From Lamellibrachia columna (taxonomy: Eukaryota; Annelida; Polychaeta; Sabellida; Siboglinidae), in NCBI GenBank assembly GCA_963662155.1, contig OY759263.1, forward strand, positions 37,505,391 to 37,569,390: 64,000 bases of DNA. Reading direction: 5' to 3'. The notes under the pieces were generated by a model. That model was not told the origin of the DNA. It searched no databases and saw nothing but the letters and a program-made list of their open reading frames with translations. Position numbers and translations under genes: made by a program. The stretch's first letter is position 1; every line of letters starts with the position of its first letter. Positions 1 through 12,960 of this stretch are shown piece after piece.

Positions 1-341
1 CTGTCAATTAACTCACAACACGACGCAACTCAGCGCGAGCCAGCTGTTGTGAACCGTCAGACGGTGACATAACGTAACATTCCTGTGACCATTGAACTCA
101 TAAAATAAGAGCGAGGGTCATAAGGCGAGTCTGTTGTTGTCGAAAACCTGATGAGAAAACGCGTATGTACAACTTCGAACTGGAGCTAACCCTAACTGTC
201 GTAACCCCACCCAGTAGACGTTTGCGGTCTTAACCCTGACGGAGTGACCCATACGCAGCAATTAAGAATAGGGTCATTATCAAAGGGACTAATGGAGACG
301 AGAAATCAACGCAACACGGTATGGTACGAGTGCACACGTAT
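1..341. other. Left edge, no gene recognised
   Basis: No open frame of note and no recognisable family. The segment is moderately GC-rich compared with the AT-rich DNA right of 9.7 kb and may still belong to the Polinton terminal region. Bases 181-200 match 11101-11120 in inverted orientation at 19 of 20 positions. Confidence 0.4.
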
Positions 342-347
342 TTTATT
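342..347 (-). promoter_or_regulatory. Candidate poly(A) signal of the Polinton late-gene block
   Basis: TTTATT on the plus strand is AATAAA on the minus strand. It lies about 300 nt past the stop of the protease ORF, the last gene of the minus-strand block. A similar TTTTATTGAA context recurs at 9442-9452. Confidence 0.4.
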
Positions 348-442
348 GAAAAACACAAGCAGCATGACGATACAACAAGGGTAGCGTGTAATATCACCAC
401 TACGACTACGACTACGATGAATATGATGGTGATGATGACTTG

Positions 443-640
443 ACTTGCGGATGTTGACCATCACGCCAGAGGTCGCGAGCTTAGGGGTGTCTCCACCTCG
501 CCAGAGGCTCGAGGGTGATCGATGATGATGACGAGGTGACTTGCGGATGTTTACCATCGCGCCTGAGGTCGCGAGCTTACGGGTGGTGCATCCACCTCGC
601 CAGAGGCTCGATCGATGTACTACTACTATGACGAGTGATA
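443..640. repeat. Two tandem copies of a ~97-bp repeat at the left end of the Polinton
   Basis: Copy 1 starts at 443 and copy 2 at 539. Both begin GACTTGCGGATGTT and contain GCCAGAGGTCGCGAGCT-like and CACCTCGCCAGAGGCTCG blocks. Related but more diverged copies occur in the same orientation at 9577-9680, on the other side of the Polinton gene block. The small ORF across this repeat (306-557, minus) looks like a by-product and is not called as a gene. Confidence 0.7.
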
Positions 641-652
641 ATACAGTCTACC

Positions 653-1105
653 TTATCGCAGCTGTTTAAGCCAATCAAATACGCGGCCATCGTTAGCTAC
701 TAGATCGGTGCCGAATATGTTAACAAAAGTTCTCATCGAAATGCCGTTACAACGAAGCAATACAAAAGCAACACAATATTGTCCACAAACGTTAGACAGA
801 GGACTCTGAAGCCTCTTGGTGTTATGAGTCCAATCGGAGCAATGTTCATTCAGGAAGGTGCGGAACGCCGCGTGTCGTGGCGGCAGACCGTACAAGCAGA
901 AGTAATCGCCGCGTCCGTCGACGTCCAGGTACAGCGCTATCCAATTTTCGCCCGGTTCGTCGCCGTCGTCGGTGTTGCACACGAAGGCCGCGGGCAGAGC
1001 GTCGTCTATCGTCGTGGGCAGTCCGTCTTTGGGTACGACGCCGCGAAATATCGATCTGGCGCGCGGGTCCATCGCCAGTAGTCTAGCGATCTGCAGGGTG
1101 TCCAT
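653..1105 (-). CDS. Polinton adenain-like cysteine protease, likely inactive
   Basis: A 150-residue frame with an ATG at 1105, one base after the stop of the major capsid gene. Its length and position fit the maturation protease that cleaves capsid proteins in Polintons and adenoviruses. The C-terminal half carries QSPLSNVCGQYC, with the oxyanion-hole Gln and the nucleophilic Cys of the CG motif. The segment that should hold the catalytic His, usually followed by Trp, reads GENWIALYLDVD, so His is replaced by Asn. The following acidic position (family YFDSYGL-like) reads YFCLYGL. Two of the three catalytic residues therefore appear lost while the frame stays open. The family call is firm; inactivity is inferred from remembered family motifs. 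Confidence 0.85.
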   Translation of the reverse strand: MDTLQIARLLAMDPRARSIFRGVVPKDGLPTTIDDALPAAFVCNTDDGDEPGENWIALYLDVDGRGDYFCLYGLPPRHAAFRTFLNEHCSDWTHNTKRLQSPLSNVCGQYCVAFVLLRCNGISMRTFVNIFGTDLVANDGRVFDWLKQLR

Positions 1106-1106
1106 C

Positions 1107-2429
1107 TCAGTAGTCGTAGATGATGTTGCGGTTCTTGTCTATTTCCAGCACGGACTCGAGCTCGGCGTAGACGACGACGTTCACGGTGTTCAGCAGCGCG
1201 TTGTGGAAATGGAGTTCTATGCGCAGGTTGCCCTTTTGTACCAGATGGAAGCAGGGACCCTCGCACTGGTCGGGGGTCAGGTCGAAACCGAAGAAGGTGT
1301 AGCCGTGTCGGTAGTCGCTGCGAGTCAGTCCGTTCCCCTCGTCCTGCCACATCTTGCCGGTCGAGGAGAACAGACTCATGTAGCTCCTGACGAAGAGGTC
1401 GTCTGCGAAATTAGGCTGGAAAGGTTTGGAGGGTATCTGTCGTCCGTCCACGTACACCGCGTGGAAGTTGATGGCGTTGTTCTTGGCGTGAAACGGATTC
1501 TTGTCGTACGCACCGTTGTAGGCATCGTTATCGATGCAGCACAGCACCAGACGTTTCGGCAGGGTACCGAGGAACAGGTTCTCGTTCGTGTGCGACCGAG
1601 TGCCAGCAGGAATGGAGTACACCTTGCACTCGACGGATCGCATCGGATACTTGACCGTGCTCTTCTCCAGAGCCTTGATGTGCGCCATCTGCACGGTCGG
1701 ATTCAGGGTGGCCTTCTTTGCAAACAAGGCGGCATTGACGATCTTTATTTTGTAATCGGGGTCGGCCCCACCAGCCATAAGTGCAAAAGCGGGCTTACTA
1801 CCCACCAGTCGTATCTTGACATCGACGCCGTTGATGAGGAATTTATCCTGCAGAAAGAGATCCACGTGGAGACGGCCCATCATATCGACCATGCGACTCC
1901 TTACGATGTTCTCTCGTCGAGCCACGAACCCTTCGTTAGCCGCTTGTGTCCGTCGGCTATCTCGGCGGCGTCCATGCGAGTGGCCGTGTCCTTGTGCCAC
2001 AGCTGACTCGTCAGTTGCGTGTCCTTGGCATCGGGACCGTAGCTCAGCAGCGTCTCTATGTAGGCGCGATACGCATACGTGTTGGTCGAAGGGGTCACGA
2101 GCGTGCCGTTCAGGTAGACGTCGACTTGACTGAACAGCGCATGCAGCCAGTTATTGACTGGACCCACGGGGTCGGCCAAGTCGATATCGTCCCCATTGGC
2201 TCGTGTCACCTTCGCCTGCACGTGTAGCATCGTGTTGGCGAGATCCAGGTAATCGTCGCCCGATCCGGGTATGAGGAATTCTATCGGTCCACCAGAGTCC
2301 AGAGAAGACATGGGCTGATGTTCCACTACGTGACTGTCGACGATGCTGGTCTGAGTGGGGGGGGGGTACGGTAAAGAGATCCAGCTCGGTATTGACCCCT
2401 TCGCACGACTGTCTATGTACGAAAGCCAT
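1107..2429 (-). pseudogene. Polinton major capsid protein (double jelly-roll), split into three frames
   Basis: The start is the ATG at 2429, overlapping the end of the pX-like gene by 17 nt. The first segment (LDLFTVPPP) runs into a G10 tract at 2357-2366, where the frame shifts. The second segment carries GPIEFLIPGSGDDYLDL and ends at 1901. The third segment resumes near 1930 with GRLHVDLFLQDKFL and runs to the stop at 1107 (ending NRNIIYDY). These blocks are characteristic of the Polinton major capsid protein, the shell-building double jelly-roll protein. The N-terminal GTG assigned by simple ORF calling at 2326 is not a real start. The two breaks mean no full-length protein as the sequence stands. 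The homopolymer break could be a sequencing error, whereas the one near 1930 is not at an obvious run. Confidence 0.85.
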
Positions 2430-2832
2430 CGTCGTTATCGAATATGTCGGCTTCACGTTTCGCGGACGTCTGTCTCTTGCGTCGTCTCTTTGCTAAAGTG
2501 ACTCCTTTCTTCGCCGGCGCGTGTTTTATACGTTTACGAGGTCGCACGCCAGGGGCCAGAAGACCACGCATCAGATTCCTACCAGCATCCGTGACGCGTC
2601 GTTTTGTTGCCTTTTTTATGCTCTGTCCAGACATGACGTTGTCGGCTATGCGCACACCGGTCTTCAACGCCCCCTTTCCCAACGCCACGGCACCTCTCTT
2701 GATGAGTGGCATGGCGCTGCGCAGCAGACCTCCGAACAGACTGCCTAGTCCGTGACCCCGCTGGTATTGGACACCGGCGAAGTAGGGCAGTGCACCACCC
2801 GCCTGACGCGCGTAATAATCGTTGTAACTCAT
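2413..2832 (-). CDS. pX/mu-like basic virion core protein
   Basis: A 139-residue intact frame with an ATG at 2832, three bases after the stop of the penton-like gene. It has an N-terminal Gly/Tyr-rich stretch, a hydrophobic-basic segment around GHGLGSLFGGLLRSAMPLIKRG (residues 25-47) and a C-terminal half rich in Arg/Lys with RPRKRIKH and KRRRKR clusters. The GLGSLFxxLLRxAxPLIKRG pattern is shared by Polinton and adenovirus pX/pVI-type core proteins, which bind DNA and are often membrane-active. The position between penton and major capsid genes supports a virion role. The exact homology (pX versus pVI) is uncertain. Confidence 0.7.
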   Translation of the reverse strand: MSYNDYYARQAGGALPYFAGVQYQRGHGLGSLFGGLLRSAMPLIKRGAVALGKGALKTGVRIADNVMSGQSIKKATKRRVTDAGRNLMRGLLAPGVRPRKRIKHAPAKKGVTLAKRRRKRQTSAKREADIFDNDDGFRT

Positions 2833-2834
2833 CT

Positions 2835-3749
2835 TCAGAACAGTCCGGTCCTGCGCCGTCGAAAATGAAGTGTCACGGTCACTCTACCGTACTCGAATGG
2901 CACGCGCCGTCCGGTGTCGTCTCTTATATCCATCTCGATCGACTTGAAGTGCGAGTACAACAGAGGCACGTAGTGAATGTTAGTGAACCTATCGGATACC
3001 GTGGCACCGTGACTTCCAGCAACCCGGAGGGTTCGCAAAAAAGGTGCGAGACTGTCACCAACTATGCGAGACTCCACGACATCCGTGTAGACGTAGATGG
3101 TATCGAACCCGCGAGTCATGTTCACCACATCGTCAGCTTCTTTACGGAAGGGGTACCGAGCATCAGGACTGTCTGTAGGTGGCATAATCACGGTGGCTGA
3201 TGGTGTGACACCGATATCCGTTCCACCTAGTCTCGGGTGAACGTACCGGCGTGTGTTGTCTGCTGCTGCTGCTGCTGCTGCTACTACTACTGCCGACGGA
3301 CTGGTGACGACCGACTTACGAAATCCTAACGTAGGTCCCACCGCACTGTGGTAGGGTATGGTGAACACGGTGTCGGGTGACATGTGCAACGTCATTTTTT
3401 GAGTGATGGTATTGTAGCTCAATTTAGCTCGTGTCTTGTCCGTCATCATACGTTGCAGACCTCTGTTGATACGGTTCATCAATGTTACAGGACCTTTGTA
3501 ATACCCAGAGGCTAACTTCATTCTCGGGATTAGACCCGTAGGATTGTTCTCAGCGAGGAAGAACCAGACATCTTCCTCTGTAACGTTGTACCACGTATGC
3601 GGGTACTGTATCTCTGCTAACCCGCATTCCCACTCGCCAGTCACATCGATACGTCGAGGTAAGTCGGTGATGTAATGGGCCAACGTATTGTCGGGATACA
3701 TCTTCATAGAAGCGTTGCTAGGCAGCGTCAGGTAGAAATCAGTCGCCAT
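2835..3749 (-). CDS. Penton-like minor capsid protein
   Basis: A 304-residue intact frame with an ATG at 3749, overlapping the end of the upstream membrane-protein gene by 11 nt. The N-terminus (MATDFYLTLPSNASM, then YPDNTLAHYITDLP and GLAEIQYPHTWYNV) is the conserved block of the Polinton minor capsid protein, the single jelly-roll protein expected at capsid vertices. A short poly-Ala run (VVVAAAAAAADN, around residue 155) comes from a GCT-type expansion near 3260-3285 and is not expected to be conserved. The C-terminus ends in a basic RFRRRR-like tail. No break is seen, so this is one of the best-preserved genes of the element. The vertex role is inferred from family position. Confidence 0.7.
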   Translation of the reverse strand: MATDFYLTLPSNASMKMYPDNTLAHYITDLPRRIDVTGEWECGLAEIQYPHTWYNVTEEDVWFFLAENNPTGLIPRMKLASGYYKGPVTLMNRINRGLQRMMTDKTRAKLSYNTITQKMTLHMSPDTVFTIPYHSAVGPTLGFRKSVVTSPSAVVVAAAAAAADNTRRYVHPRLGGTDIGVTPSATVIMPPTDSPDARYPFRKEADDVVNMTRGFDTIYVYTDVVESRIVGDSLAPFLRTLRVAGSHGATVSDRFTNIHYVPLLYSHFKSIEMDIRDDTGRRVPFEYGRVTVTLHFRRRRTGLF

Positions 3750-4062
3750 TACGTCTCAGCGTGGGATTGGGGAGCAGGTAACCCAAAGAACTACTCAACA
3801 AGGCCGTCCACAGATTGGAATTCTCGTGACCTGTGGTCAGGTTGTAAATGCTTATCAGAATGACCGTGAACAAGACGAGTACCTGACACAGAAAGACTAT
3901 TTCCTCTTTAGGACACACGGTACCGAACAGATGCCAAGGAGTGCTGCTGTCCTCTTCGCTCCGCGCGTCAGTACTGTCCTCTGCTGCTGCTGCTGCCTCC
4001 TCCTCCTCCTCTTCTATGACGATGGTGGTGGTGAAGTCCTGTGTTGTCGTGTCTTGTGTCAT
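3739..4062 (-). CDS. Polinton small membrane protein
   Basis: A 107-residue frame with an ATG at 4062. The N-terminal half is Thr-rich, then acidic, with a run of Glu followed by Ala (residues 18-27) that reflects a trinucleotide expansion at about 3980-4015. A strongly hydrophobic segment (IVFLCQVLVLFTVILISIY, about residues 55-73) is followed by TGHENSNLWTALLSSSLGYLLPNP, a hydrophobic hairpin-like end common to Polinton relatives of this ORF. It is probably a virion or host-membrane protein; function is unknown. A TATAAA box lies 37 nt upstream of the ATG, and the 3' end overlaps the penton-like gene by 11 nt. Confidence 0.65.
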   Translation of the reverse strand: MTQDTTTQDFTTTIVIEEEEEEAAAAAEDSTDARSEEDSSTPWHLFGTVCPKEEIVFLCQVLVLFTVILISIYNLTTGHENSNLWTALLSSSLGYLLPNPTLRRNGD

Positions 4063-4098
4063 TTCTCGAATGAAGTGTCACCGTACGCGTGGCTAGTC

Positions 4099-4104
4099 TT
4101 TATA
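4099..4104 (-). promoter_or_regulatory. TATA box upstream of the small membrane protein gene
   Basis: CTATAAAG on the minus strand, 37 nt before the ATG at 4062, inside the 101-nt gap after the integrase stop. It could drive the capsid-gene block from membrane protein to protease. Confidence 0.45.
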
Positions 4105-4163
4105 GTGGAGTGGACGAGTGCCTTGGCATCGATCCAGCTGTTGAATTTGGAGGGATAGCCGAA

Positions 4164-5164
4164 CTATTTCACCAAAGCCTCCGTTCGTCTACCTACCTTA
4201 CGACGCTGCAGTACCGCTTCCACGTAGTACATTTTATCTGGGGGTACCGACACCTTCTGCAGTTCCATTTTGTAGAAGGTGCCTTCCAGCACTTCGCCGA
4301 GATCGTCCTTCAATCGATACACGGGCGGATCGGAGGGATGAACCTCGTGTATCGTGAACATCTCGTGACTCCAATTCGCCGCGTAGCCTTTTTCGAACTT
4401 ACCTTTGTACTTGCTGATGCGCACGCGATCCGACACGTGCAACTTGGGTACGCCCTTACCGTCGTGACCGTACAGACGCTGCCACACCTCTTCTTGATTC
4501 TTTGCACTTACCTGTGACGGAGTCATGCCGATGCTGCGGTGGGGGGTGTTGTTGTACGATTGCACCAAGTCCTGAAGGACGTTGATGTATCGCCACGTCT
4601 GGTGTTTCGTGAAGTATCGCCACATGCGCGTTTTCAACGTTCTGTTGAATCTTTCCACGACGCTCGCCTTCGTCTCCGCGTTGTGCGTGGAGAAGTGATG
4701 GATGCCGTATTTCTTCAATAGAGCCTGAACTGATTTATTCAGAAATTCCAGTCCTTGATCTGTCTGCAACGTCTTTGGCCAGCCTTTGCTGAACGTGGTT
4801 GTCAGCGCTGCTACCAACGACGTCGCGGACTTGTTCTTCATAGGAACACACCAGGCCACCTTCGAGAAGACGTCGATCACCGTGAGGAGAAAGGTCATAC
4901 CGTCGTTGTCCTTTCTCAAATTCGATAGGTCGACGAGATCGGCCTGCCACTGCTGACGTAGACCACCCACGATGACGCGTCGTCTCTTGAAATGACGTCT
5001 AGCCGGCTTGTGTAGGGTATAGGCGTCCTGTTCCGACAACCATTCTGCGACCATTTTTCGTGGCATGCGCGTGACGCGTCGCAAGGCATCGACTCCACCG
5101 TAACTACCTACCCTTTTTGGTCGAAGTAGACCGTCCTCAGCGGTTGTTCTTTCCTCGGCGCCAT
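4164..5164 (-). pseudogene. Polinton integrase (retroviral rve type), N-terminal frameshift
   Basis: The catalytic core is intact. The first Asp is in WQADLVDL, the second in LQTDQGLEF, and the Glu in SVVERFNRTLK about 35 residues later, giving the DDE triad of the retroviral integrase fold. A basic HKPARRHFKRRR stretch precedes the core and an SH3-like C-terminal domain (RVRISKYKGKFEKGY) follows. The family start is probably the ATG at 5164-5162, which shares one base with the TAA of the small ORF upstream (TAATG). That frame runs only 18 codons, to YFDQKG, then stops. The rest of the protein is in another frame from about 5120, implying loss of one base beside the CCAAAAAGGG run at 5111-5122. 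The enzyme would join the linear element ends to host DNA. Confidence 0.85.
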
Positions 5165-5316
5165 TAAAAGAGTTCCGATGGATTGGTGGTGGTTGTGACG
5201 TTGACTCCACAGCACGGTTCTTGACGAGTGACGACGAGTACGCAGACGTACACCAGAACACCCACTACCACACCCACAACGATGACGAATGACCGATAAT
5301 CTAGTAGTGAAACCAT
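5164..5316 (-). CDS. Small single-span membrane ORF overlapping the integrase start
   Basis: A 50-residue frame with an ATG at 5316 and a TAA at 5166-5164. Residues 10-32 are almost all Val, Gly, Leu and Cys (FVIVVGVVVGVLVYVCVLVV), a clear transmembrane segment, followed by a short polar Cys/Thr-rich tail. It ends with a TAATG stop-start overlap with the integrase, the tight packing seen elsewhere in the element, which supports its being a real gene. I do not recognise a family. Confidence 0.45.
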   Translation of the reverse strand: MVSLLDYRSFVIVVGVVVGVLVYVCVLVVTRQEPCCGVNVTTTTNPSELF

Positions 5317-5603
5317 ACCCCGAATAGTGACTGTTGTATAAGACTTCGAGCTATACTGTCAGCAATCAAGTAAAGTCCACCGCAAATTATAGCAACGACG
5401 ACGGAACGGTACGTGTCCTGTGGATCATTCATCATCGTAGCACACACTGTGCTATGGACACGTGTCGCACCGTCTTAAATGTCTTCCCAACTAGCCAATG
5501 ACACCAAAGCCTTGCGCTGACGTTCTGGGGGTGGGGTGAGCATGGAATGTTCCATCTGACTGCGTCGACGAGCGAGGGTGTCCAACTGAGCGATATTCGT
5601 GCG
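5317..5603. other. Gap between the small membrane ORF and the Polinton-associated protein
   Basis: No independent gene recognised. The frame of the protein ending at 5604 stays open past its TAG to a TAA at 5477-5475 and adds about 42 codons, including QMEHSMLTPPPERQ. The TAG may therefore be a later mutation. Confidence 0.35.
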
Positions 5604-6218
5604 CTACCACCACCAGAGCGAGGAGTAGCCGGTGCTCGACGACGACGACCTGGAGTGGGTGTCATCATCCTGACGAATGTAGTCTCTCCTGGCGACGTTA
5701 CCGACCAACTCCATGGGAAGGTTCATGGCACGGAGTTGTCTTGCGAACGGTTGCCATCCCGTTGGATCGGTCTTTCTCTTACGCAACAGATCGTTCACGA
5801 GATCCACCACGTTACTTCCGGCAACCGGCACACCCTCGTGGATCAGTTCGCCACGAGCGGTCCAAGAGATGTTTCTTTTCATATGCTCCATCAAACGTCT
5901 GGCTTTGGCCTGCATGGTCTTGGGAACGGTGTCCACGACGTCGGCCTCTATTCCGCTAGTAGCAGGAGCTCCTACTGCTCCCTCCGTCACCCCCGCCTCC
6001 ACCCCCGACTCGTTCACCGCGACAACGCGTGCCGGTTCCTTGACGTGTTTATCAGACAAGACGTTGTACCGTTGCAACACCTGATTATACAGTGTTACCT
6101 TGGTCCTGTCGTCGAGGTCCTTTCTGTCGAGGATGGTCATCATCTCGTCGTCGAGGGCTTGCACCTTCTTACCTAAGGTGTCCGTCGGGGGTGGGGGTGA
6201 ACGAAGCGTGTTCAACAT
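5604..6218 (-). CDS. Polinton-associated protein of unknown function
   Basis: I take the ATG at 6218 as the natural start, giving 204 residues beginning MLNTLRSPPPPTD. The N-terminal third is a charged helical segment (LDDEMMTILDRKDLDD, then YNQVLQRYNVL), the middle is low complexity, and the C-terminal domain contains ARRLMEHMKRN, GELIHEGVPVAGSNVVDLV, NDLLRKRK and a WQPFARQL/VGN stretch. The same domain order occurs in ORFs of other animal Polintons, but I know no function for it. Upstream the frame continues without a stop into the truncated DNA polymerase, so the two now form one continuous ORF back to 6980. The TGG-TGG-TGG-TAG end may be a premature stop. Confidence 0.6.
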   Translation of the reverse strand: MLNTLRSPPPPTDTLGKKVQALDDEMMTILDRKDLDDRTKVTLYNQVLQRYNVLSDKHVKEPARVVAVNESGVEAGVTEGAVGAPATSGIEADVVDTVPKTMQAKARRLMEHMKRNISWTARGELIHEGVPVAGSNVVDLVNDLLRKRKTDPTGWQPFARQLRAMNLPMELVGNVARRDYIRQDDDTHSRSSSSSTGYSSLWWW

Positions 6219-9174
<2,956 letters not shown>

Positions 9175-9221
9175 GACGATGACCACATCTACAACTGAGA
9201 GAGGATGGGCCCTCAGTACAT

Positions 9222-9229
9222 CTATATAA
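9222..9229 (-). promoter_or_regulatory. TATA-like box upstream of the polymerase start
   Basis: ATTATATAGA on the minus strand, about 50 nt upstream of the ATG at 9174. It is followed by a GC-containing leader without other ATGs in good context. It is a plausible early promoter of the element. Confidence 0.4.
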
Positions 9230-9442
9230 TGCGTGCGGGTGGTGGGGTGGTGGGGGTATTTCTATATTTACTAATAAGACGTCAATGTATGATAAGAAGA
9301 CGCGTTCCTGTGGCAATGGCTACTATTGTCCACTATGTCCACTATAATCGACTACGGGTTCCCTTTCGACTATGGCAGAGGGGTGTCACTCGTAGGAATA
9401 ACAATGACGGCACAACAAGTTCCATTCCATTTTGATACTTTT

Positions 9443-9680
9443 TTTATTGAATAAAATACATATGTTGTGTATGATATATATATACTGTACTGGTATGAAA
9501 CGATAGACTTCTCTATATATAAGATGATGACATATGATGGCGGTTTGTGGGTTTGTTAATACCGCGACAGTGACCAGTAGCTTGCGAACGTTTACCGTCG
9601 CGCCAGAGGCTAGTATGATGGAATTGACTTGTGGGTTTTTATACCACGACAGAGGTCACGTGCGTGAATAATGAATTATA
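9443..9680. repeat. Right-hand copy of the Polinton 3'-end module
   Basis: A minus-strand poly(A)-like signal in the context TTTTATTGAA (9443-9448) is followed at 9577-9680 by two short copies related to the left-end repeat, for example GCTTGCGAACGTTTACCGTCGCGCCAGAGGC. The order and orientation match 341-640, so the ends of the gene block carry the same module as direct rather than inverted repeats. Confidence 0.5.
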
Positions 9681-10177
<497 letters not shown>

Positions 10178-10461
10178 CACAGCAACCAAGGGTTGATACA
10201 CGCCACTTCTTGAATTAGAAATGTCTGCGTTTCCTCTGACAGTAGCCTCGCGCTTGCTTGTGCGCATATGTTGACAGTGGCTTCGGCTACTGTCAGAGGT
10301 GTATGAATTGTTCTATGCATATGTTGAGCGAGGTGGGGTGGTGGTGGTGGTGTGTTTATGAGCAATATTTTGTAGGAAAGACGCGTTAATTCGCAAGGAA
10401 TACAATGTAAGTGTCGACGGTAGCGTTTACACACTAGAGGTGCCACTACAATACTGGAACA

Positions 10462-10712
10462 AACGAGGTCACTATATTTGATGAGATCACTATTGGAAAT
10501 TAGACAGTATGTTGTTTTTAATATGTTAAGGTATCGTATTAATTAGGTATACTATAGTAGGTTATCTTCCTGGTGACTAATAACTAACGAGGTATATGTA
10601 ACGAAATTACTATTGGAAATTAGACAGTATGTTGTTTTTAATGTTAAGGGATCGTATTTAGTTACGTATACTATAATCTTCCTGGTGTGTAATAATGGAA
10701 CTAACGAGGTCA
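10462..10712. repeat. Tandem duplication, units of ~124 and ~117 bp
   Basis: AACGAGGT starts units at 10462 and 10586 and a partial third at 10703. Each full unit contains ATTGGAAATTAGACAGTATG and ends near TCTTCCTGGTG. No gene is seen. Confidence 0.8.
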
Positions 10713-10719
10713 CTATATG

Positions 10720-11079
10720 TCTCAATCGAAAGGACCAAACATAATGAAAGATTATACATTGTGTTTAATTATTATACATTGTATTTGTTTAACTGTATAA
10801 TGAACAAACACAATAAGGCGTATACACAATTTGTATTGCTATATATATATATACACACACACATATATAAAATTAAAATTAAAATTAAATTCAGACCCAG
10901 AAGGTTGTGAGGCTGCGCGCGCAATTAAAATAAAAAAAAAATAATAATAATAATAATAAATAAATAAAAAAATTAAAAAAAAGTTAAAAATATTATAAAT
11001 AAATATAAAAAAAAAAATAAAAAAAAATAAAAAAAAAATTATAATTTATTTTAAATAAAATTAAAATTAAAATTAAATT
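10720..11079. other. A/T-rich gene-free stretch
   Basis: Poly(A)-rich and ATAATAATAAT-type low-complexity DNA. No gene seen. Confidence 0.7.
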
Positions 11080-11168
11080 CAGTCGCCAGGGAGCGCACTA
11101 GACGGTTAGGGTTAGCTCCAGTCGCTAGGGGGCGCTCTAGGGGTATATATGTCGCCGCTAGGGGCGCT
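11080..11168. promoter_or_regulatory. Cluster of three CTCF-like motifs
   Basis: CAGTCGCCAGGGAGCGCAC (11080-11098), CAGTCGCTAGGGGGCGCT (11119-11136) and GTCGCCGCTAGGGGCGCTT (11151-11169) all resemble the animal CTCF core (CCANNAGGGGGCGC). All are in one orientation. A fourth copy lies at 14440-14456. They may alternatively be part of a dispersed repeat. Confidence 0.4.
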
Positions 11169-11225
11169 TAGGGTACCCAGAAGGCTCTGCGACCGGAAGT
11201 CACAGTGACCCTTCCTACTGGTCAC

Positions 11226-11260
11226 CTCTTTTGATCGGTCATTCCTGCACTATAACTACT
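11226..11260. repeat. 35-bp exact direct repeat (copy 1; copy 2 at 11897-11931)
   Basis: Both copies begin CTCTTTTGATCGGTC and end TATAACTACT, and are identical over 35 bp, 671 bp apart. The sequence between them holds a TATA box and small ORFs but no recognisable transposon protein. Confidence 0.8.
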
Positions 11261-11421
11261 ATCGTCAGTGAGGAAATAATTAAATTAACTAGATTAAACG
11301 TAAATGTAATTAGATTAAACGTCTAGTGCACACCAGACGTGCCCAGACAGGCTCTGCGTTATAACGGCCCGCTGTAGCATCATCGAGATAATGACCTACT
11401 GCGTCAGCACTGGCATGTGTT

Positions 11422-11550
11422 TATAAAACCAGCAGCCAGCGCAATATGCCATATCACTCTGCTCTGGTCTCCTCTGCACGTCACCACGGCCGCACAACAG
11501 TTCGTCAACAGCCAGCCGTCTATGAATCTGACTCTTCTACAGAATGAGGT
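11422..11550 (+). promoter_or_regulatory. TATA promoter module with short first-exon candidate
   Basis: TATAAAA at 11422-11428 is followed about 100 bp later by an ATG (MNLTLLQNE) that reaches a GTAGGT donor-like site after nine codons. Two similar modules follow, with TATATAAG at 12019-12026 and TATAAAA at 13124-13130. No product is recognised. Confidence 0.25.
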
Positions 11551-12494
11551 AGGTAATGGTACCTATGTTTTTTTCATAGACCGCCAACCATTGTGTATTG
11601 CGCATCGCAATATAAATACGTAGTCTATCCCTCGTGTCACCAATGTCGCAAAAGCCTTTGTCCAGACGGAAATGGCTATGCGTGTACCATCCACAAGTGG
11701 CAAAGTGTTCCGACGTAGAGATTCGCGTTGCGCATTCTGCTGAGCGACTGGTAAGGGGTAGAGGTGAGGGCCTGTTGCTTCGACGAAACCGACGCGAATA
11801 CCTACGCCGGACTGACGTCAGACGCGGACCTTTATGTCTCCTATCATTGACATGAGGTACCCACGACATGGTCACCTTTAAGAAACGGATAAACTACTCT
11901 TTTGATCGGTCATTCCTGCACTATAACTACTGACGATCTGCTGCCGTTGGTCTAATCATCTCGTTGCACTTGTTCGTGCACGTTTGGTGTGCTCTGGTTA
12001 AGAATTAACTGTCGACGTTATATAAGAATTTTGCCAACCATATTCTGTCCCGGCAGTCCATTCATTTATAGACCCCAGAAACCCTCACAACTTCTTACGC
12101 ATTCCGTTAGTGGAGCTTGTTGTGTATTCAACAGACACTTCCTTAGTCGTACATCACCAAATTTAATCCTCACCAACGCAGCCATTATAGCACGTCTTTG
12201 TATGTTCCACTCCGCGCGTGAACGAGTGTATTTTCTTTGATGGGCTTGCTCAGTTATTTGGCCTTTAGTCCAGAACGCATGGCTAGAATGATTTCTGCTC
12301 TCTCAAAATCGCTATAAAATATTGCTTTTTTAAAATTGATACGCGCTTTCGACGGTTCTAAATACGTGATCCCACGCTTCGATCCTGCAGGGATGGAAAT
12401 TCGACAAAAAATTACGCTCTCCGCGGAAGTGCATAGGACGGTTCATTCTGACTTTCTGATGTTAAATTGTCCATGAAAAAAAAATAAAAAATAA

Positions 12495-12672
<178 letters not shown>

Positions 12673-12960
12673 TTCAGCACGCATCAACCCCCATTTTTTT
12701 TTCCATATAACGGATGTGTTAGTCTTTCCACTGACAGATTTCTGACACGTTTATCGCTTTCGTTTAATTATGATGCATGTGTCATTGTTACGTATGGTTT
12801 ACGTCGACACTCTGCGTTGTTTCCATGACATTATGATCGATGTGTCCTTGCTCCGTGTGGCTTGCGTCCACACTCTGCATTCTTTGTCGAATTATATACA
12901 GGTATAAGAGACCCATAATGTATGTATAACTGCTTCCATTGTGTGTACATCTCGCCTACT

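Noticed and set aside
972..2006. 344-codon plus-strand ORF
   Set aside because: Antisense shadow of the protease and major capsid genes, which have clear family motifs.
11101..11120. Telomeric repeat signal (GGTTAGGGTTAG)
   Set aside because: Only two hexamers, no array.
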